Part shown: one piece after another, positions 1 to 8,958 of the stretch
How positions within the stretch are numbered: position 1 is the stretch's first letter
How the letters are laid out: every line of letters begins with the position of its first letter
NCBI GenBank assembly: GCA_036558545.1
Contig: DATBFJ010000024.1
Location: 1-19,866, forward strand
From: JALYGJ01 sp036558545
GTDB taxonomy: Bacteria; Chloroflexota; Limnocylindria; Limnocylindrales; CSP1-4
Length of the DNA stretch: 19,866 nt
Reading direction: 5' to 3'
Translations under genes and position numbers: made by a program
The notes under the pieces: model-generated
Seen by the model: only the letters and a program-made list of their open reading frames with translations
The model's database searches: none
What the model was told of the DNA's origin: nothing

Positions 1-657
1 ACGTACACGATGCGGCTCAAGGAAGAGTCGCAGGACTATCGCTACTTTCCGGAGCCTGATCTGCCTCCGTTGCGAACGGACGCGGCTTGGCTTTCCGCGA
101 TTCGCGCGGGCCTACCGGAGCTGCCGGCCGCCAAGCGTGCGCGCTATGGCACCGACTTTGGCCTTTCCGCCTACGACGCCTCGGTGATCGCTGGCGCAGG
201 TTCGGCCTATTTCGACGCGGCGATGCGATCCGAACCCGCGCCAGATCCCCGCGTCGTCGCCAGTCTCTTCAGCAAGATCGCGCTTCGCGAGCGGAGCACC
301 GTGCCCGATCTTTTCGAGTCGCGACCCGGCGCCGAGCTGGCCGCCGCTGCCAACATGCGCACTTCCGGCGAGTTAACAAGCCAGAACGCTGAAGAGGTCT
401 ATGCCGAGCATCTCCGAACTGGTCGTGCGGTCAGCGAGATCGTCAGTGAGCGCGGCCTGCGTCAGATCAACGATGCGGACGCTCTCGGCGCGGCGGTCGA
501 CAAGGTCGTTGGAGCGAATCCTGCCGCGCTGGCCGACTACAACGCGGGCAAGACGGTCGTAATCAAGTTTCTCGTCGGCCAGGTCATGAAGGAGACGCGC
601 GGCCAGGCCGACGCTGCGAGGGTCCAACGCCTGCTCGAGGAGCGCCTGGCCAAGTGA
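1..657 (+). CDS. gatB: Aspartyl/glutamyl-tRNA(Asn/Gln) amidotransferase subunit B, 3' part (5' end outside window)
   Basis: This is the C-terminal 218 residues of GatB. GatB is the subunit of the GatCAB amidotransferase that binds the mischarged tRNA and converts Glu-tRNA(Gln), or Asp-tRNA(Asn), to the amide form in the cytoplasm. The frame is open from base 1 (Thr-Tyr-Thr before the first Met), so the ATG at 10 is internal and not the start. The run MRLKEESQDYRYFPEPDLPP matches the conserved GatB segment that ends the catalytic/kinase-like core. The remaining ~150 residues form the helical YqeY-like tail domain that contacts tRNA. The gene ends with TGA at 655-657, and the next gene begins at the GTG at 654, giving a GTGA overlap and likely translational coupling. 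gatA or gatC may lie upstream, outside the window. The family call is very secure; only the length is unknown. Confidence 0.96.
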   Translation, partial: TYTMRLKEESQDYRYFPEPDLPPLRTDAAWLSAIRAGLPELPAAKRARYGTDFGLSAYDASVIAGAGSAYFDAAMRSEPAPDPRVVASLFSKIALRERSTVPDLFESRPGAELAAAANMRTSGELTSQNAEEVYAEHLRTGRAVSEIVSERGLRQINDADALGAAVDKVVGANPAALADYNAGKTVVIKFLVGQVMKETRGQADAARVQRLLEERLAK

Positions 658-932
658 TCAACCTGGTCCTCTGGGTTGGCGGTGTCGTGCTGCTCATCCT
701 GGGCATTGCCAGGGCCGCCGGGCCGTTCGGCCGGATGCAGGAGCTTGATCGGCTTGCCGACAACGCCAAGCGCTACGACTCGTGGCGTGGCGGGTCCCAT
801 CTAACGGCGGCGGACAACGACCGAACCGGTGCCGACGAGATGCGCGACATGATGCGCCGCAAGACCTTCACGTGGGCCGCCGTTGCCGTGGTTGGCATCG
901 TATTCATCGTCGCAGGCTTCGCCATCAAGTAG
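654..932 (+). CDS. Small two-helix membrane protein of unknown function
   Basis: This encodes 92 residues starting at a GTG that overlaps the gatB stop codon (GTGA), so it is probably translated by coupling. The protein has a hydrophobic helix near residues 3-21 (rich in Val, Leu, Ile and Gly), a charged middle of about 45 residues (Arg, Asp, Asn), and a second hydrophobic helix near 73-91 that ends only one residue before the C-terminus. This suggests a helical hairpin in the cytoplasmic membrane, with the charged part on one side. No catalytic or binding motif is visible and I do not recognise the family. The link to gatB is positional only. The gene is followed by a 136-base gap to a convergent gene. 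The call as a real gene rests on the stop/start overlap, the in-frame transmembrane pattern and the lack of a better ORF. Confidence 0.75.
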   Translation: MINLVLWVGGVVLLILGIARAAGPFGRMQELDRLADNAKRYDSWRGGSHLTAADNDRTGADEMRDMMRRKTFTWAAVAVVGIVFIVAGFAIK

Positions 933-1068
933 CCACTTCTGGCGCGGCTGGACAGGAGCGCGAACGTTCTCCAGTGGCAAGGCTGGCAGCCCGGACCGCC
1001 GTGCGGTGCTCGGAGTTCGCGGCGTTCAGGCGACCGACTGAACATACTGCCTGTAGGCGCCGCCTGGA

Positions 1069-1557
1069 TCAGCCGGCCAGGTGCGAGATGCGGCGGAATT
1101 CCACGCGCGTGCAGCGGTCCATGACGACGGGGATGCCGGCATCGTGCGCGATCCGCGCTGCTTCCCAGTCGACGATGCCGAGCTGGAGCCACAGCGCGCC
1201 TGCGCCAGTGGCTACAGCTGAGCGCGCTATTTCGGGCGTGAACTCCGCTCGACGAAAGACGTCAACAAGGTCGAACCTACCCGTTGCCTCGGTGGCCTCT
1301 TCAAGCGTCGCGTAGGTCTTCTGCCCCAGGATCTCCGTCCTTGCCGGTCGAATCGGCACAACCTCGAAGCCCTGGTCGAGCAGGAACTGCATTACCCCGT
1401 TTGATGGCCGTGCCGTATTGGGTGACGCGCCGATCAGGGCGATCCGGTGCGAGCGCGCCAACAATCGTGCCGGCTCATCGCCGGTGAGAATCGGTACCGG
1501 CCCTGTGCCCTCCTGCGCGTCGAGGATCTCGAGAGCGCGGAGGCGTTCGTCCTTCAC
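1069..1557 (-). CDS. CoA-binding domain protein (YccU-like)
   Basis: This is a 162-residue single-domain protein with a Rossmann-like CoA-binding fold of the YccU type, related to the N-terminal domain of succinyl-CoA synthetase alpha. Visible family motifs are IALIGASPNTARPSNGV (residues 39-55, the glycine-rich nucleotide loop), DVFRR near residue 100, LWLQLG near 125, and the terminal MDRCTRVEF, where this family carries a conserved Cys. Its substrate is unknown; the family is inferred to bind CoA or an acyl-CoA. The start is GTG at 1557, nine bases after the stop of the upstream permease gene. It is therefore probably the last gene of the transporter operon, although no strong ribosome binding site is visible. 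The family assignment is firm; the physiological role and any link to nucleoside uptake are not known. Confidence 0.88.
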   Translation of the reverse strand: MKDERLRALEILDAQEGTGPVPILTGDEPARLLARSHRIALIGASPNTARPSNGVMQFLLDQGFEVVPIRPARTEILGQKTYATLEEATEATGRFDLVDVFRRAEFTPEIARSAVATGAGALWLQLGIVDWEAARIAHDAGIPVVMDRCTRVEFRRISHLAG

Positions 1558-1566
1558 GAGTGAAGG

Positions 1567-2630
1567 TTACGCGGCTGCCTCGCGCTCGTACGGCTGGCCG
1601 TCGGCAGCGGGCGGGATGCTTCGCCCCACAAATCCAGCCAGGACGATGATCGTGATGATGTACGGCGAAGCGTTCCAGAACTGCTGCGGAATTGACTTGA
1701 GGAAGTCGCCCGTGGCGTTGTCCGGCGCCGCGAAGAGGATCGCGCGACTGATCGCCTGCGACGACGAGAAAAGCAGAGCGGCGCCGAATGCGCCGACCGG
1801 AGACCAACGCCCCACGATCATTGCGGCCAGGCCAATGAACCCGCGTCCCTGTGTCATCTCATCCTGGAACGAATTGTTCAGTTCCATCGAGAGGTAGGCA
1901 CCGCCCAGTGCCGCGACCGCCCCAGACGCGATGACGTTGCGGTAGCGGAGCCGGATGACATTGATGCCCACGGTCTCCGCAGCGCGCGGGTGCTCGCCGA
2001 CGGCGCGTGTGCGGAGGCCCCAACGCGTTCGGAACAGCAGGATCTGGGTGATTATCACGAGGATGATCGCTGTGATGGCGATCGGACCTTGATCGAAGAT
2101 CGCGTTGATGATCCACCCGATCAGCGGAATGCTGGCGATGTTCTGGGGAACGGTGAGCGACGTGAAGCTGCCCGCGCCCCTGGGCGACGATCCCGACACG
2201 AGCGTGTTGAGATAGCCGGTCAGGCCGACTGCGGCGATGTTGATGATGACACCGCTGATGATCTGGTCTGCCTTGACCGTTATCGATACCCATGCGTGTG
2301 TCAGCGCCAGCAGCATTCCCGAGAGAATTGCTGCGCCGAGACCGATGAGCAGCGGAAGGGTGATGCCAAAAACATCAGTGCGCATTGCCGACAGGTCCGG
2401 TGGCAGCAGCGCAATCGCCGCGGCACCGACTGACCAACCAACAAAGGCGGCCGTCAGCATCATGCCTTCGAGGCCAATGTTGACGACGCCTGATCGTTCG
2501 CTGATGACACCGCACAGGGCGGCGAACGTGATGGGGATCGAGATCGCGACCGCTGCACTGGCGATCGTTGGCAGCTGATCGATGAGGAATTGAACGAACT
2601 CGATCACGAAACCAACGACGGGGATGTCGG

Positions 2631-2634
<4 letters not shown>
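1567..2634 (-). CDS. ABC transporter permease, nucleoside/BMP type (second permease, NupQ-like)
   Basis: This is a 355-residue integral membrane protein of the BPD_transp_2 (RbsC/LivH-like) permease family, with about eight to ten hydrophobic helices. The N-terminal part contains ISERSGVVNIGLEGMMLTAAF (near residues 43-63), a hallmark of the second permease in BMP/nucleoside importers. The cytoplasmic loop carries TRAVGEHPRAAETVGINV, the segment that contacts the ATPase. With the neighbouring permease it should form the transmembrane pore. Its ATG start overlaps the stop of the upstream permease gene (ATGA at 2634-2631), indicating coupled translation. The closest characterised relatives are Bacillus NupQ and similar guanosine/purine nucleoside permeases. 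The exact substrate cannot be read from the sequence. Confidence 0.93.
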
Positions 2635-3844
<1,210 letters not shown>

Positions 3845-3848
<4 letters not shown>

Positions 3849-5482
3849 GCGTCCGCTTCCTTGGTAGGAACATCCTTTGCCGGTTCGTCTTCCGCCGGTT
3901 CGTCTTCCGCCGGCGCGCGTCCGCCCGTGGCCATCAGCAGGCCGATCTCGTTCTTGTCGGCGGTCCGCCCGTCGCGCTCGGCAACCAGCTCGCCGCTGTA
4001 CATCACCGCGATGCGGTCGGACATCTCGAGCACTTCGTCGAGCTCGGCCGAGACAAGGAGCACGGCCGTTCCCGCCTGACGCTTCTCGATGACACGGCGG
4101 TGAATGAACTCGATGCTGCCGACGTCGAGGCCGCGCGTCGGTTGGTCGAGCACGAGCAGCTTCAGATCACGGTCGAACTCGCGCGCGACGACGACCTTCT
4201 GCTGGTTGCCTCCGGAAAGCGTTCCCGCGTGCACTGTCGCGGACGGCGTTCGAATGTCGTATTCGGCGACGCTCTCCTGGGCCTCTGCTGCGATCGCCGC
4301 ATCGTTGCGGATTCCGGCGCGGGCGAAGGGCGGGTTCATGTACCTGTTGAGCACGAGGTTGTCGGCGATCGAGAAGGACAGGATCAGACCGAAGCGGTGG
4401 CGGTCGGCCGGCACGTAGGCCACGTTCATCTCGTGAACCTTGCGCGGCGACGATCCGGTGATGTTCTTGCCATCCAGATTGATCGTCCCCGACGCGACCG
4501 GGCGCAGGCCGACGAGTGCCTCGACCAGCTCGTCCTGGCCGTTGCCCGCGACTCCGGCAATGCCCAGGATCTCGCCGGCACGGACTGCGAGTGAGACGCC
4601 GCGGACGACTTCGTGGCCGCGGTCGTCCTTGACGTGCACGTCCTTGATCTCGACGAGCACCGCACCGGGCGATGACTGGCCACGATCGACGGTGAGGTTG
4701 ACCTCCCGGCCGACCATCAGCTCGGCCAGGTCTTCCTCCGTCGTGCCCTGCGGCGCGCGCTCGCCAACCACCCGGCCACGACGGATAACAGTGATCCGGT
4801 CGGCGATCTCGAGCACTTCGTAGAGCTTGTGGCTGATGAACACGATGCTCCGGCCGCTGTCCGCGAGCTTGCGCAGCAGGACGAAGATCTCCTCCGTTTC
4901 CTGGGGCGTGAGCACGGCCGTCGGCTCATCCAGGACGAGGATGCGCGTGTCGCGATAGAGCGCCTTGAGGATCTCGACGCGTTGCTGTTGTCCGACGGAC
5001 AGCGTGGCGACCTTGGCCTGGGGATCTATCTCGAAGCCGAACTGTTCGGCCAGCGCGCGGATCTTCTTGTTGGCGGTCTTGTGGTCTATGAAGCCGCCAG
5101 GGCGCAGCGTCTCCTCGCCGAGGATGATGTTCTCGGCGACGGAGAGAACCGGCACGAGCATGAAGTGCTGGTGGACCATGCTGATGCCGCGGGCAATCGC
5201 GTCAGACGGGCCGGCGATCTTGACCGGCTGACCGTCGAGCAGAATCTCGCCCTCGTCAGGCACGGCGAGGCCGTACAGGACGTTCATCAGGGTCGTCTTG
5301 CCGGCGCCGTTCTCGCCGAGCAGAGCGTGGATCTCGCCCGGCCGGATCTCGAGGTCGATGTGGTCATTGGCCACGACGCCTGGATAGCGCTTGGTGATAC
5401 CGCGCATCTCGAGCGCGGGCACTGCCGGCGGCACCGGAAGTTGGTCGGGCGGAGCGAGGGTGGTTGGCGGGACGGTGGTCAC
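3845..5482 (-). CDS. ABC transporter ATP-binding protein with two nucleotide-binding domains, nucleoside/BMP type (NupO-like)
   Basis: This is a 545-residue cytoplasmic ATPase that powers the nucleoside-type importer. Domain 1 has Walker A GENGAGKTT (56-64), Q-loop Gln105, signature LSVGQQQR (161-168), Walker B ILVLDEPT (181-188) and switch His218. Domain 2 is degenerate: its Walker A is GVAGNGQDEL (310-319), lacking the GKS/T, and its Walker B ends in Asp-Gln (445-446) instead of Asp-Glu. It does keep LSGGNQQK (422-429). This asymmetry is normal for this family, in which one ATP site is catalytically poor. The C-terminus carries an acidic tail with two exact copies of a 15-bp unit. The start is GTG at 5482; a GAGGAG lies about 12 bases upstream, a rather long spacing. 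An internal start at Met26 is possible but would shorten domain 1 only slightly. Confidence 0.94.
3879..3913. repeat. 15-bp tandem repeat encoding the acidic C-terminal tail of the ATPase
   Basis: The 15-base unit GCCGGTTCGTCTTCC occurs twice without mismatch (3879-3893 and 3894-3908), followed by a five-base partial copy. Read on the minus strand it encodes the repeated acidic Ala-Glu-Asp-Glu-Pro stretch just before the stop codon of the ABC ATPase. Perfect identity suggests a recent slippage or duplication event in a disordered tail. It has no CRISPR character. Confidence 0.85.
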
Positions 5483-5514
5483 CGGCTTTGGCCGCTCCTC
5501 ACTTGGGGATAAGA

Positions 5515-5550
5515 GAAAAGCGGGCCGCGATTTCTCGCGACCCGCTTTTC
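5515..5550 (-). terminator. Hairpin with GAAA tetraloop between lipoprotein and ATPase genes (attenuating terminator or 3'-end stabiliser)
   Basis: Two 16-base arms (5515-5530 and 5535-5550) pair around a four-base loop. In minus-strand RNA the loop reads GAAA (a GNRA tetraloop) and the single non-Watson-Crick position (5525/5540) is a U-G wobble. In plus-strand RNA the same position would be a C-A mismatch, so the structure is built for the minus strand. The 3' arm ends in four U residues. It lies 25 bases after the stop of the BMP lipoprotein gene and 32 bases before the start of the ATPase gene. It probably ends part of the transcripts, or protects the lipoprotein mRNA, giving more binding protein than membrane complex. 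Confidence 0.8.
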
Positions 5551-5574
5551 CTTGCTACTTGGGCTGACTGCCGA

Positions 5575-6879
5575 CTACTGGGCGCTGCCGCAGTTTTCTG
5601 GGCAGGTGACAAGCGGCGGATCCGCCTGCATCGCCGTCGTGGCGGTATCGATCAGCGTCTGGATATCAGGCGTGATCAAAGGAGTTGCCTCGTGATCGGG
5701 CGAGACACCGATGCCGTCGTTCGTTGCATTGAAGTGCAGCGAGCCGAACTGATCGAGACCAAGGTCTGCGCTCGACTTGGCGAGGAAGATCTGCTGGATA
5801 ACGGCTGAGACCGAGTTTGACAGGTGCTTCTCAGCAGACGTCACGATGCAGCCGTAGGTCGGATCCGATGCCGCATTCAGCGACAGGTACTGATCGACAT
5901 CGACGCCGATGCCCATCAGGCCGTTCGCGCATGCGGACTGCAGGATGCCGTTACCGGTCTTTCCGGCGACCTGGAAAACGACGTCCGGATGGTTCGTCTG
6001 GATGAACTGATCCGCGAAGGTCGTGCCCAGGCCCGGGTTGTTGAACGCGTCACCGAAGTTGTCAGTCGCCACGTACGCCGTGTCGACCTTGACCTTCTTG
6101 CTGACTGACTGCGCGCCGAGCTCGAAGCCCTGGATGTAGCGCACAACCGCAGGAACGAGGTTGGTGCCACCGATGGCCGCGACCGTGTCGTTCTTGGTGA
6201 TGCTGCCGGCAACGATGCCGGCCAGATAGCCCGCCTGGTCCTCCTGATACTGGAGGCCGACGAAGTTCGGGAGCAGCTGGCTGGCGTCGCCGGCACACGC
6301 GAACGTGGAGTCGGGCGCACCGGTCTCATCGACGCATGCGTTCTGGTCGACGCCGATGAACCACACGTCCGGGTTGGCCTTGGCGGCGGTCAGGGTGTCG
6401 GCGTTCAGGTTGAAGCCGACGGTCACGATCAGGTTTGCGCCCTGGTCGACGAACGTCTGGATATCGGACGCGTACTCGGACGAGTCCTTGGGGACGACGT
6501 AAGGCGGATCGGCTGCACCAATGCTGTGCGCGCCGAGTTGTGCGCCCTCGTACGAATACTGGTTGAAGTTCTTGTCGTCGATCGTGCCAACATCGGTCAC
6601 GACCGCGACGCTCCAAGCGCCCGCGACCGGGGTGCCTGGCGGCGCGCTCTCGGGCGGCATGCTCTCGGGAGTCACGCTCTCGGGAGGCATGCTCTCAGGA
6701 GGCATGCTCTCGGCCATCGTTGGCGTCGCGACCGGTGCCGGCGTCGTCGCCGCATGACTTGCCGGCGGTGTGGTGGGGCCTACCGCTGTCGGCGGTGCCG
6801 GGGTCGTCGATCCGTTGCCGCACGCGGCAAGCAGGACGACGGTCGCTGCCCCAAGGGCAAACGACTTACGAATGTGCAT
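5575..6879 (-). CDS. BMP-family ABC transporter substrate-binding lipoprotein (nucleoside type)
   Basis: This is a 434-residue extracytoplasmic lipoprotein. Residues 1-20 are a lipoprotein signal (Arg-Lys, hydrophobic core, lipobox Leu-Ala-Ala-Cys with Cys20 as the lipidation site). Residues 21-87 form a Pro/Thr/Ser/Glu-rich spacer containing a tandem pentapeptide repeat. The BMP (PnrA-like) domain starts near residue 88, with VTDVGTIDDKNFNQYSYEG (94-112), the family hallmark that lines the nucleoside pocket. Several later cysteines, including two in the last ten residues, could form disulfides outside the cell. The start is ATG at 6879, with AGGAGG about ten bases upstream. It is the first gene of the importer operon and is divergent from the HD-GYP regulator. 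The family is secure; purine nucleoside as ligand is inferred from characterised relatives. Confidence 0.94.
   Translation of the reverse strand: MHIRKSFALGAATVVLLAACGNGSTTPAPPTAVGPTTPPASHAATTPAPVATPTMAESMPPESMPPESVTPESMPPESAPPGTPVAGAWSVAVVTDVGTIDDKNFNQYSYEGAQLGAHSIGAADPPYVVPKDSSEYASDIQTFVDQGANLIVTVGFNLNADTLTAAKANPDVWFIGVDQNACVDETGAPDSTFACAGDASQLLPNFVGLQYQEDQAGYLAGIVAGSITKNDTVAAIGGTNLVPAVVRYIQGFELGAQSVSKKVKVDTAYVATDNFGDAFNNPGLGTTFADQFIQTNHPDVVFQVAGKTGNGILQSACANGLMGIGVDVDQYLSLNAASDPTYGCIVTSAEKHLSNSVSAVIQQIFLAKSSADLGLDQFGSLHFNATNDGIGVSPDHEATPLITPDIQTLIDTATTAMQADPPLVTCPENCGSAQ
6646..6714. repeat. 15-bp tandem repeat encoding the lipoprotein linker
   Basis: Four consecutive 15-base units (6646-6660, 6661-6675, 6676-6690, 6691-6705) and a partial fifth share the core GCTCTCGGGAGGCAT with few changes. 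On the minus strand they encode a repeated pentapeptide of the form Glu-Ser-Met-Pro-Pro, in the spacer between the lipid anchor and the ligand-binding domain of the BMP lipoprotein. Because the unit is a multiple of three, changes in copy number would keep the reading frame and only alter linker length. Confidence 0.88.
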
Positions 6880-7136
6880 CCAGTGATACCTCCTCTTGTC
6901 GTGAACCGACGCAGTGTGCAGCAGTTCCCCGACCCTCGGCGCGCATCGTATCGACCGCGCGTCGGCGCCGCAAGGAAGATCGCATTTATGACCGCCAAAT
7001 TGCGTCGCGATGCGTGACGGGCCATTTGTTCGGCGCGTGGCGTGCCATACTCCGCGCGCCGGTTCCAGTGCGTGCCCGCCGGGACCTGCAGCGTGGATCT
7101 GCGCCCTTGGCGCGGTCGCTAGCAGGAGGAGAGGGC

Positions 7137-8198
7137 GTGCCGGAATCGCCTGACGGGCACATCGACGGAGCCGAGCTGGGCAACAAGCCGCTCATCCTGG
7201 TCATCGAGGATGACGTCACCCAGCGCGGACTGTTGAGCCGCGTGCTCGAGCGCGAGGGCTACGACACGTTGGGCGTAGGTCACGGCGAGATGGGTATGCG
7301 CGCGATCGTCGAGTACGCGCCACAGATGGTCCTTCTGGACCTGTCCCTGCCCGGCATGGACGGCTTCGAGATCTGCCGCAGGTTGCGCAACGACCCGCTG
7401 ACCGCGACGCTGCCGGTGATCGTGATAACGGCCCACACGTCGATGGATGACATGGTCGCGGCACTCGACGCAGGCGCCGACGACTTCCTCGCCAAGCCGG
7501 TACAGCAGACGGAGCTGCTCGCTCGCATTCGCAGCGCCATGCGCCTGCGTCGAGCGATCACGTCGCTCGAACGAGCCGCGCAGATCGTGGCCGCGCTGGC
7601 CAACGCCGTCGAGGCGAAAGACGTTGGGCTTGTTCACCACTGCCGCTGGCTGGCCCATCACGCGGCACGCGTCGGGGTCAACGTGGGCTTGCGCGGCGAG
7701 GAGCTCGAGGCAGTCGCATACGGCGCGTTACTTCACGACGTTGGCAAGATCGGCGTGCCCGAGCATCTGCTGCGCAAGGAAGGGCCGCTGAGCGACGACG
7801 AGTGGAGCCTGATGCGCCGACATCCGGAGATCGGCGAGCGCATCTGCCAGCCGTTGCGCGCCTCGCGCGCCTTCGCCCCGATCATTCGCCACCACCACGA
7901 GCGCTTCAATGGCGGCGGCTATCCGGACGGCCTGCGCGGCGAGCGCATCCCGCTCGGCGCACGGATCGTGGCCATTGCCGACGCCTACGAGGCGATGGTC
8001 CATGGCCGGCCCTATCAACCGGCACAGGCCCACGAGCGCGCCGCCGACGAGCTGGTCAGGCTGCGCGGCAAGCAGTTCGACCCCGACCTCGTGCCGATCT
8101 TCCTCGACGAGCTCGAGCGCGATACGCAGGGCGTGCCGCCGCTGGTCGCCCTGCCCCAGATCGCAGTCCTTGAGCGAGAAGCCGTCGCCGGCGCCTGA
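7137..8198 (+). CDS. Two-component response regulator with HD-GYP output domain (RpfG-like, probable c-di-GMP phosphodiesterase)
   Basis: This is a 353-residue cytoplasmic protein. The receiver domain (about 17-135) has the acidic pair Asp25-Asp26, the phospho-acceptor Asp68 in LLDLSLPGMDG, Thr98 and the conserved Lys120 followed by Pro. A short helical linker leads to an HD-GYP domain (about 150-330) with HDVGKIGVPEHLL (His200-Asp201), HHHERFNGGGYPDGL (252-266, including the GYP at 261-263) and a complete metal-ligand set. Such proteins normally hydrolyse cyclic-di-GMP to GMP when phosphorylated. The open frame continues far upstream, but the GTG at 7137 is preceded by AGGAGGAGAGG at a suitable distance and places the receiver at the expected N-terminus. 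No partner histidine kinase lies in the window. The gene is divergent from the BMP lipoprotein gene across 257 bases in which no convincing promoter is visible. Confidence 0.94.
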   Translation: MPESPDGHIDGAELGNKPLILVIEDDVTQRGLLSRVLEREGYDTLGVGHGEMGMRAIVEYAPQMVLLDLSLPGMDGFEICRRLRNDPLTATLPVIVITAHTSMDDMVAALDAGADDFLAKPVQQTELLARIRSAMRLRRAITSLERAAQIVAALANAVEAKDVGLVHHCRWLAHHAARVGVNVGLRGEELEAVAYGALLHDVGKIGVPEHLLRKEGPLSDDEWSLMRRHPEIGERICQPLRASRAFAPIIRHHHERFNGGGYPDGLRGERIPLGARIVAIADAYEAMVHGRPYQPAQAHERAADELVRLRGKQFDPDLVPIFLDELERDTQGVPPLVALPQIAVLEREAVAGA

Positions 8199-8958
8199 GT
8201 CGGCATCCCAATCGTGGGCGCCTCGCCCACCAGGTCGTCTGAAGCGCGGGTTCCTGCGTTACGCCATCCGATTCTTCGTCGGCTGCTACCTGCGCGTCCG
8301 CCACGAGGGCTTCGAAACTCTGCCCGACCCTCCGTACCTGCTCGTGTTCAGCCATCCCAGCTGGGTCGACCCTTTCCTGCTCGCTTCGCACTACCGCGCC
8401 GATCACACGGTTTTCATCTTCGGGCCAAAGGAAGAGGACATGAACACGGGTTGGAAAAACTCGCTGATCCGCTGGTCGCAGATGGCCGTGCCGTTCAGGC
8501 CATCGAAGACCGACCTCATCGACACGACACGGCGCGCGACGTCCGTGCTCAAGGCGGGCTACGTACTGGCACTCGCGGGCGAAGGCCGTCTATCCGATCG
8601 CGACGGTGCGATCGTGCCACTCCAGGATGGGGCAGCGTTCTTCGCCCTCCGCGCAGGCTCTCCTGTCGTGCCCATGGTGATCGCCGGTACGCACTGGTTG
8701 CGCTTCGGAAAGAGGGTGACCATGCGTGTCGGTCCGGTGGTCGATCTTGCGGGCAGGCGGCCTGATCGCGAAGGCGTGGCGTCCTTGACCGCCGAGCTTC
8801 AATCGGCGATCGAGCGGCTCCTGGTCGGGGTCAAGGATGAGCCGCCGCCCGGCCCGTTCGGTCGGTGGATGACGGACGTGCTGGCTGAACGGCCGTGGCT
8901 CACCGAGGCGTCCTCAGACGGCGCTCCGCCGCCAGCTCCTGAAGACGCGCATCGCTGA
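8170..8958 (+). CDS. 1-acylglycerol-3-phosphate acyltransferase-like protein (PlsC family)
   Basis: This is a lysophosphatidic-acid-type acyltransferase, which moves an acyl chain onto a lyso-phospholipid at the inner membrane face. The acyltransferase domain begins at about residue 29. It shows HPSWVDP (the HX4D catalytic motif), GEGRLSDRDG (the acceptor-binding EG-R motif) and VVPMVIAGT (the fourth block). The C-terminal 30 residues are Pro-rich. The start is uncertain because no ATG precedes the catalytic motif. TTG at 8170, overlapping the HD-GYP gene by 29 bases, is the best candidate; CTG at 8239 is an alternative. No good ribosome binding site is seen for either, and coupling to the upstream gene is likely. 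The 3' end overlaps the convergent metallopeptidase gene by 59 bases. Family assignment is good; the exact lipid substrate is unknown. Confidence 0.85.
   Translation: MSEKPSPAPESASQSWAPRPPGRLKRGFLRYAIRFFVGCYLRVRHEGFETLPDPPYLLVFSHPSWVDPFLLASHYRADHTVFIFGPKEEDMNTGWKNSLIRWSQMAVPFRPSKTDLIDTTRRATSVLKAGYVLALAGEGRLSDRDGAIVPLQDGAAFFALRAGSPVVPMVIAGTHWLRFGKRVTMRVGPVVDLAGRRPDREGVASLTAELQSAIERLLVGVKDEPPPGPFGRWMTDVLAERPWLTEASSDGAPPPAPEDAHR

Noticed and set aside
933..1068. Imperfect inverted repeat between the small membrane protein and the CoA-binding gene
   Set aside because: The arms GCCACTTCTGG and CCAGTGGC pair only with a bulge and a long loop, without a U run; not a credible terminator.
6646..6714. 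Tandem repeats considered as a CRISPR-like array
   Set aside because: Units are contiguous 15-mers without spacers and encode a linker in frame.
7026..7051. Possible promoter TTGTTC / CATACT for the HD-GYP gene
   Set aside because: The spacing is only 14 bases and the -10 match is weak; not enough to annotate.
6720..7136. Upstream extension of the HD-GYP regulator frame
   Set aside because: It overlaps the lipoprotein signal region on the other strand and has no domain; the GTG at 7137 has a strong ribosome binding site and sits at the receiver-domain start.
8214..8765. GTG at 8214 as start of an acyltransferase frame
   Set aside because: It is in a different frame from the HPSWVDP and GEGRLS motifs and gives an Arg-rich product.
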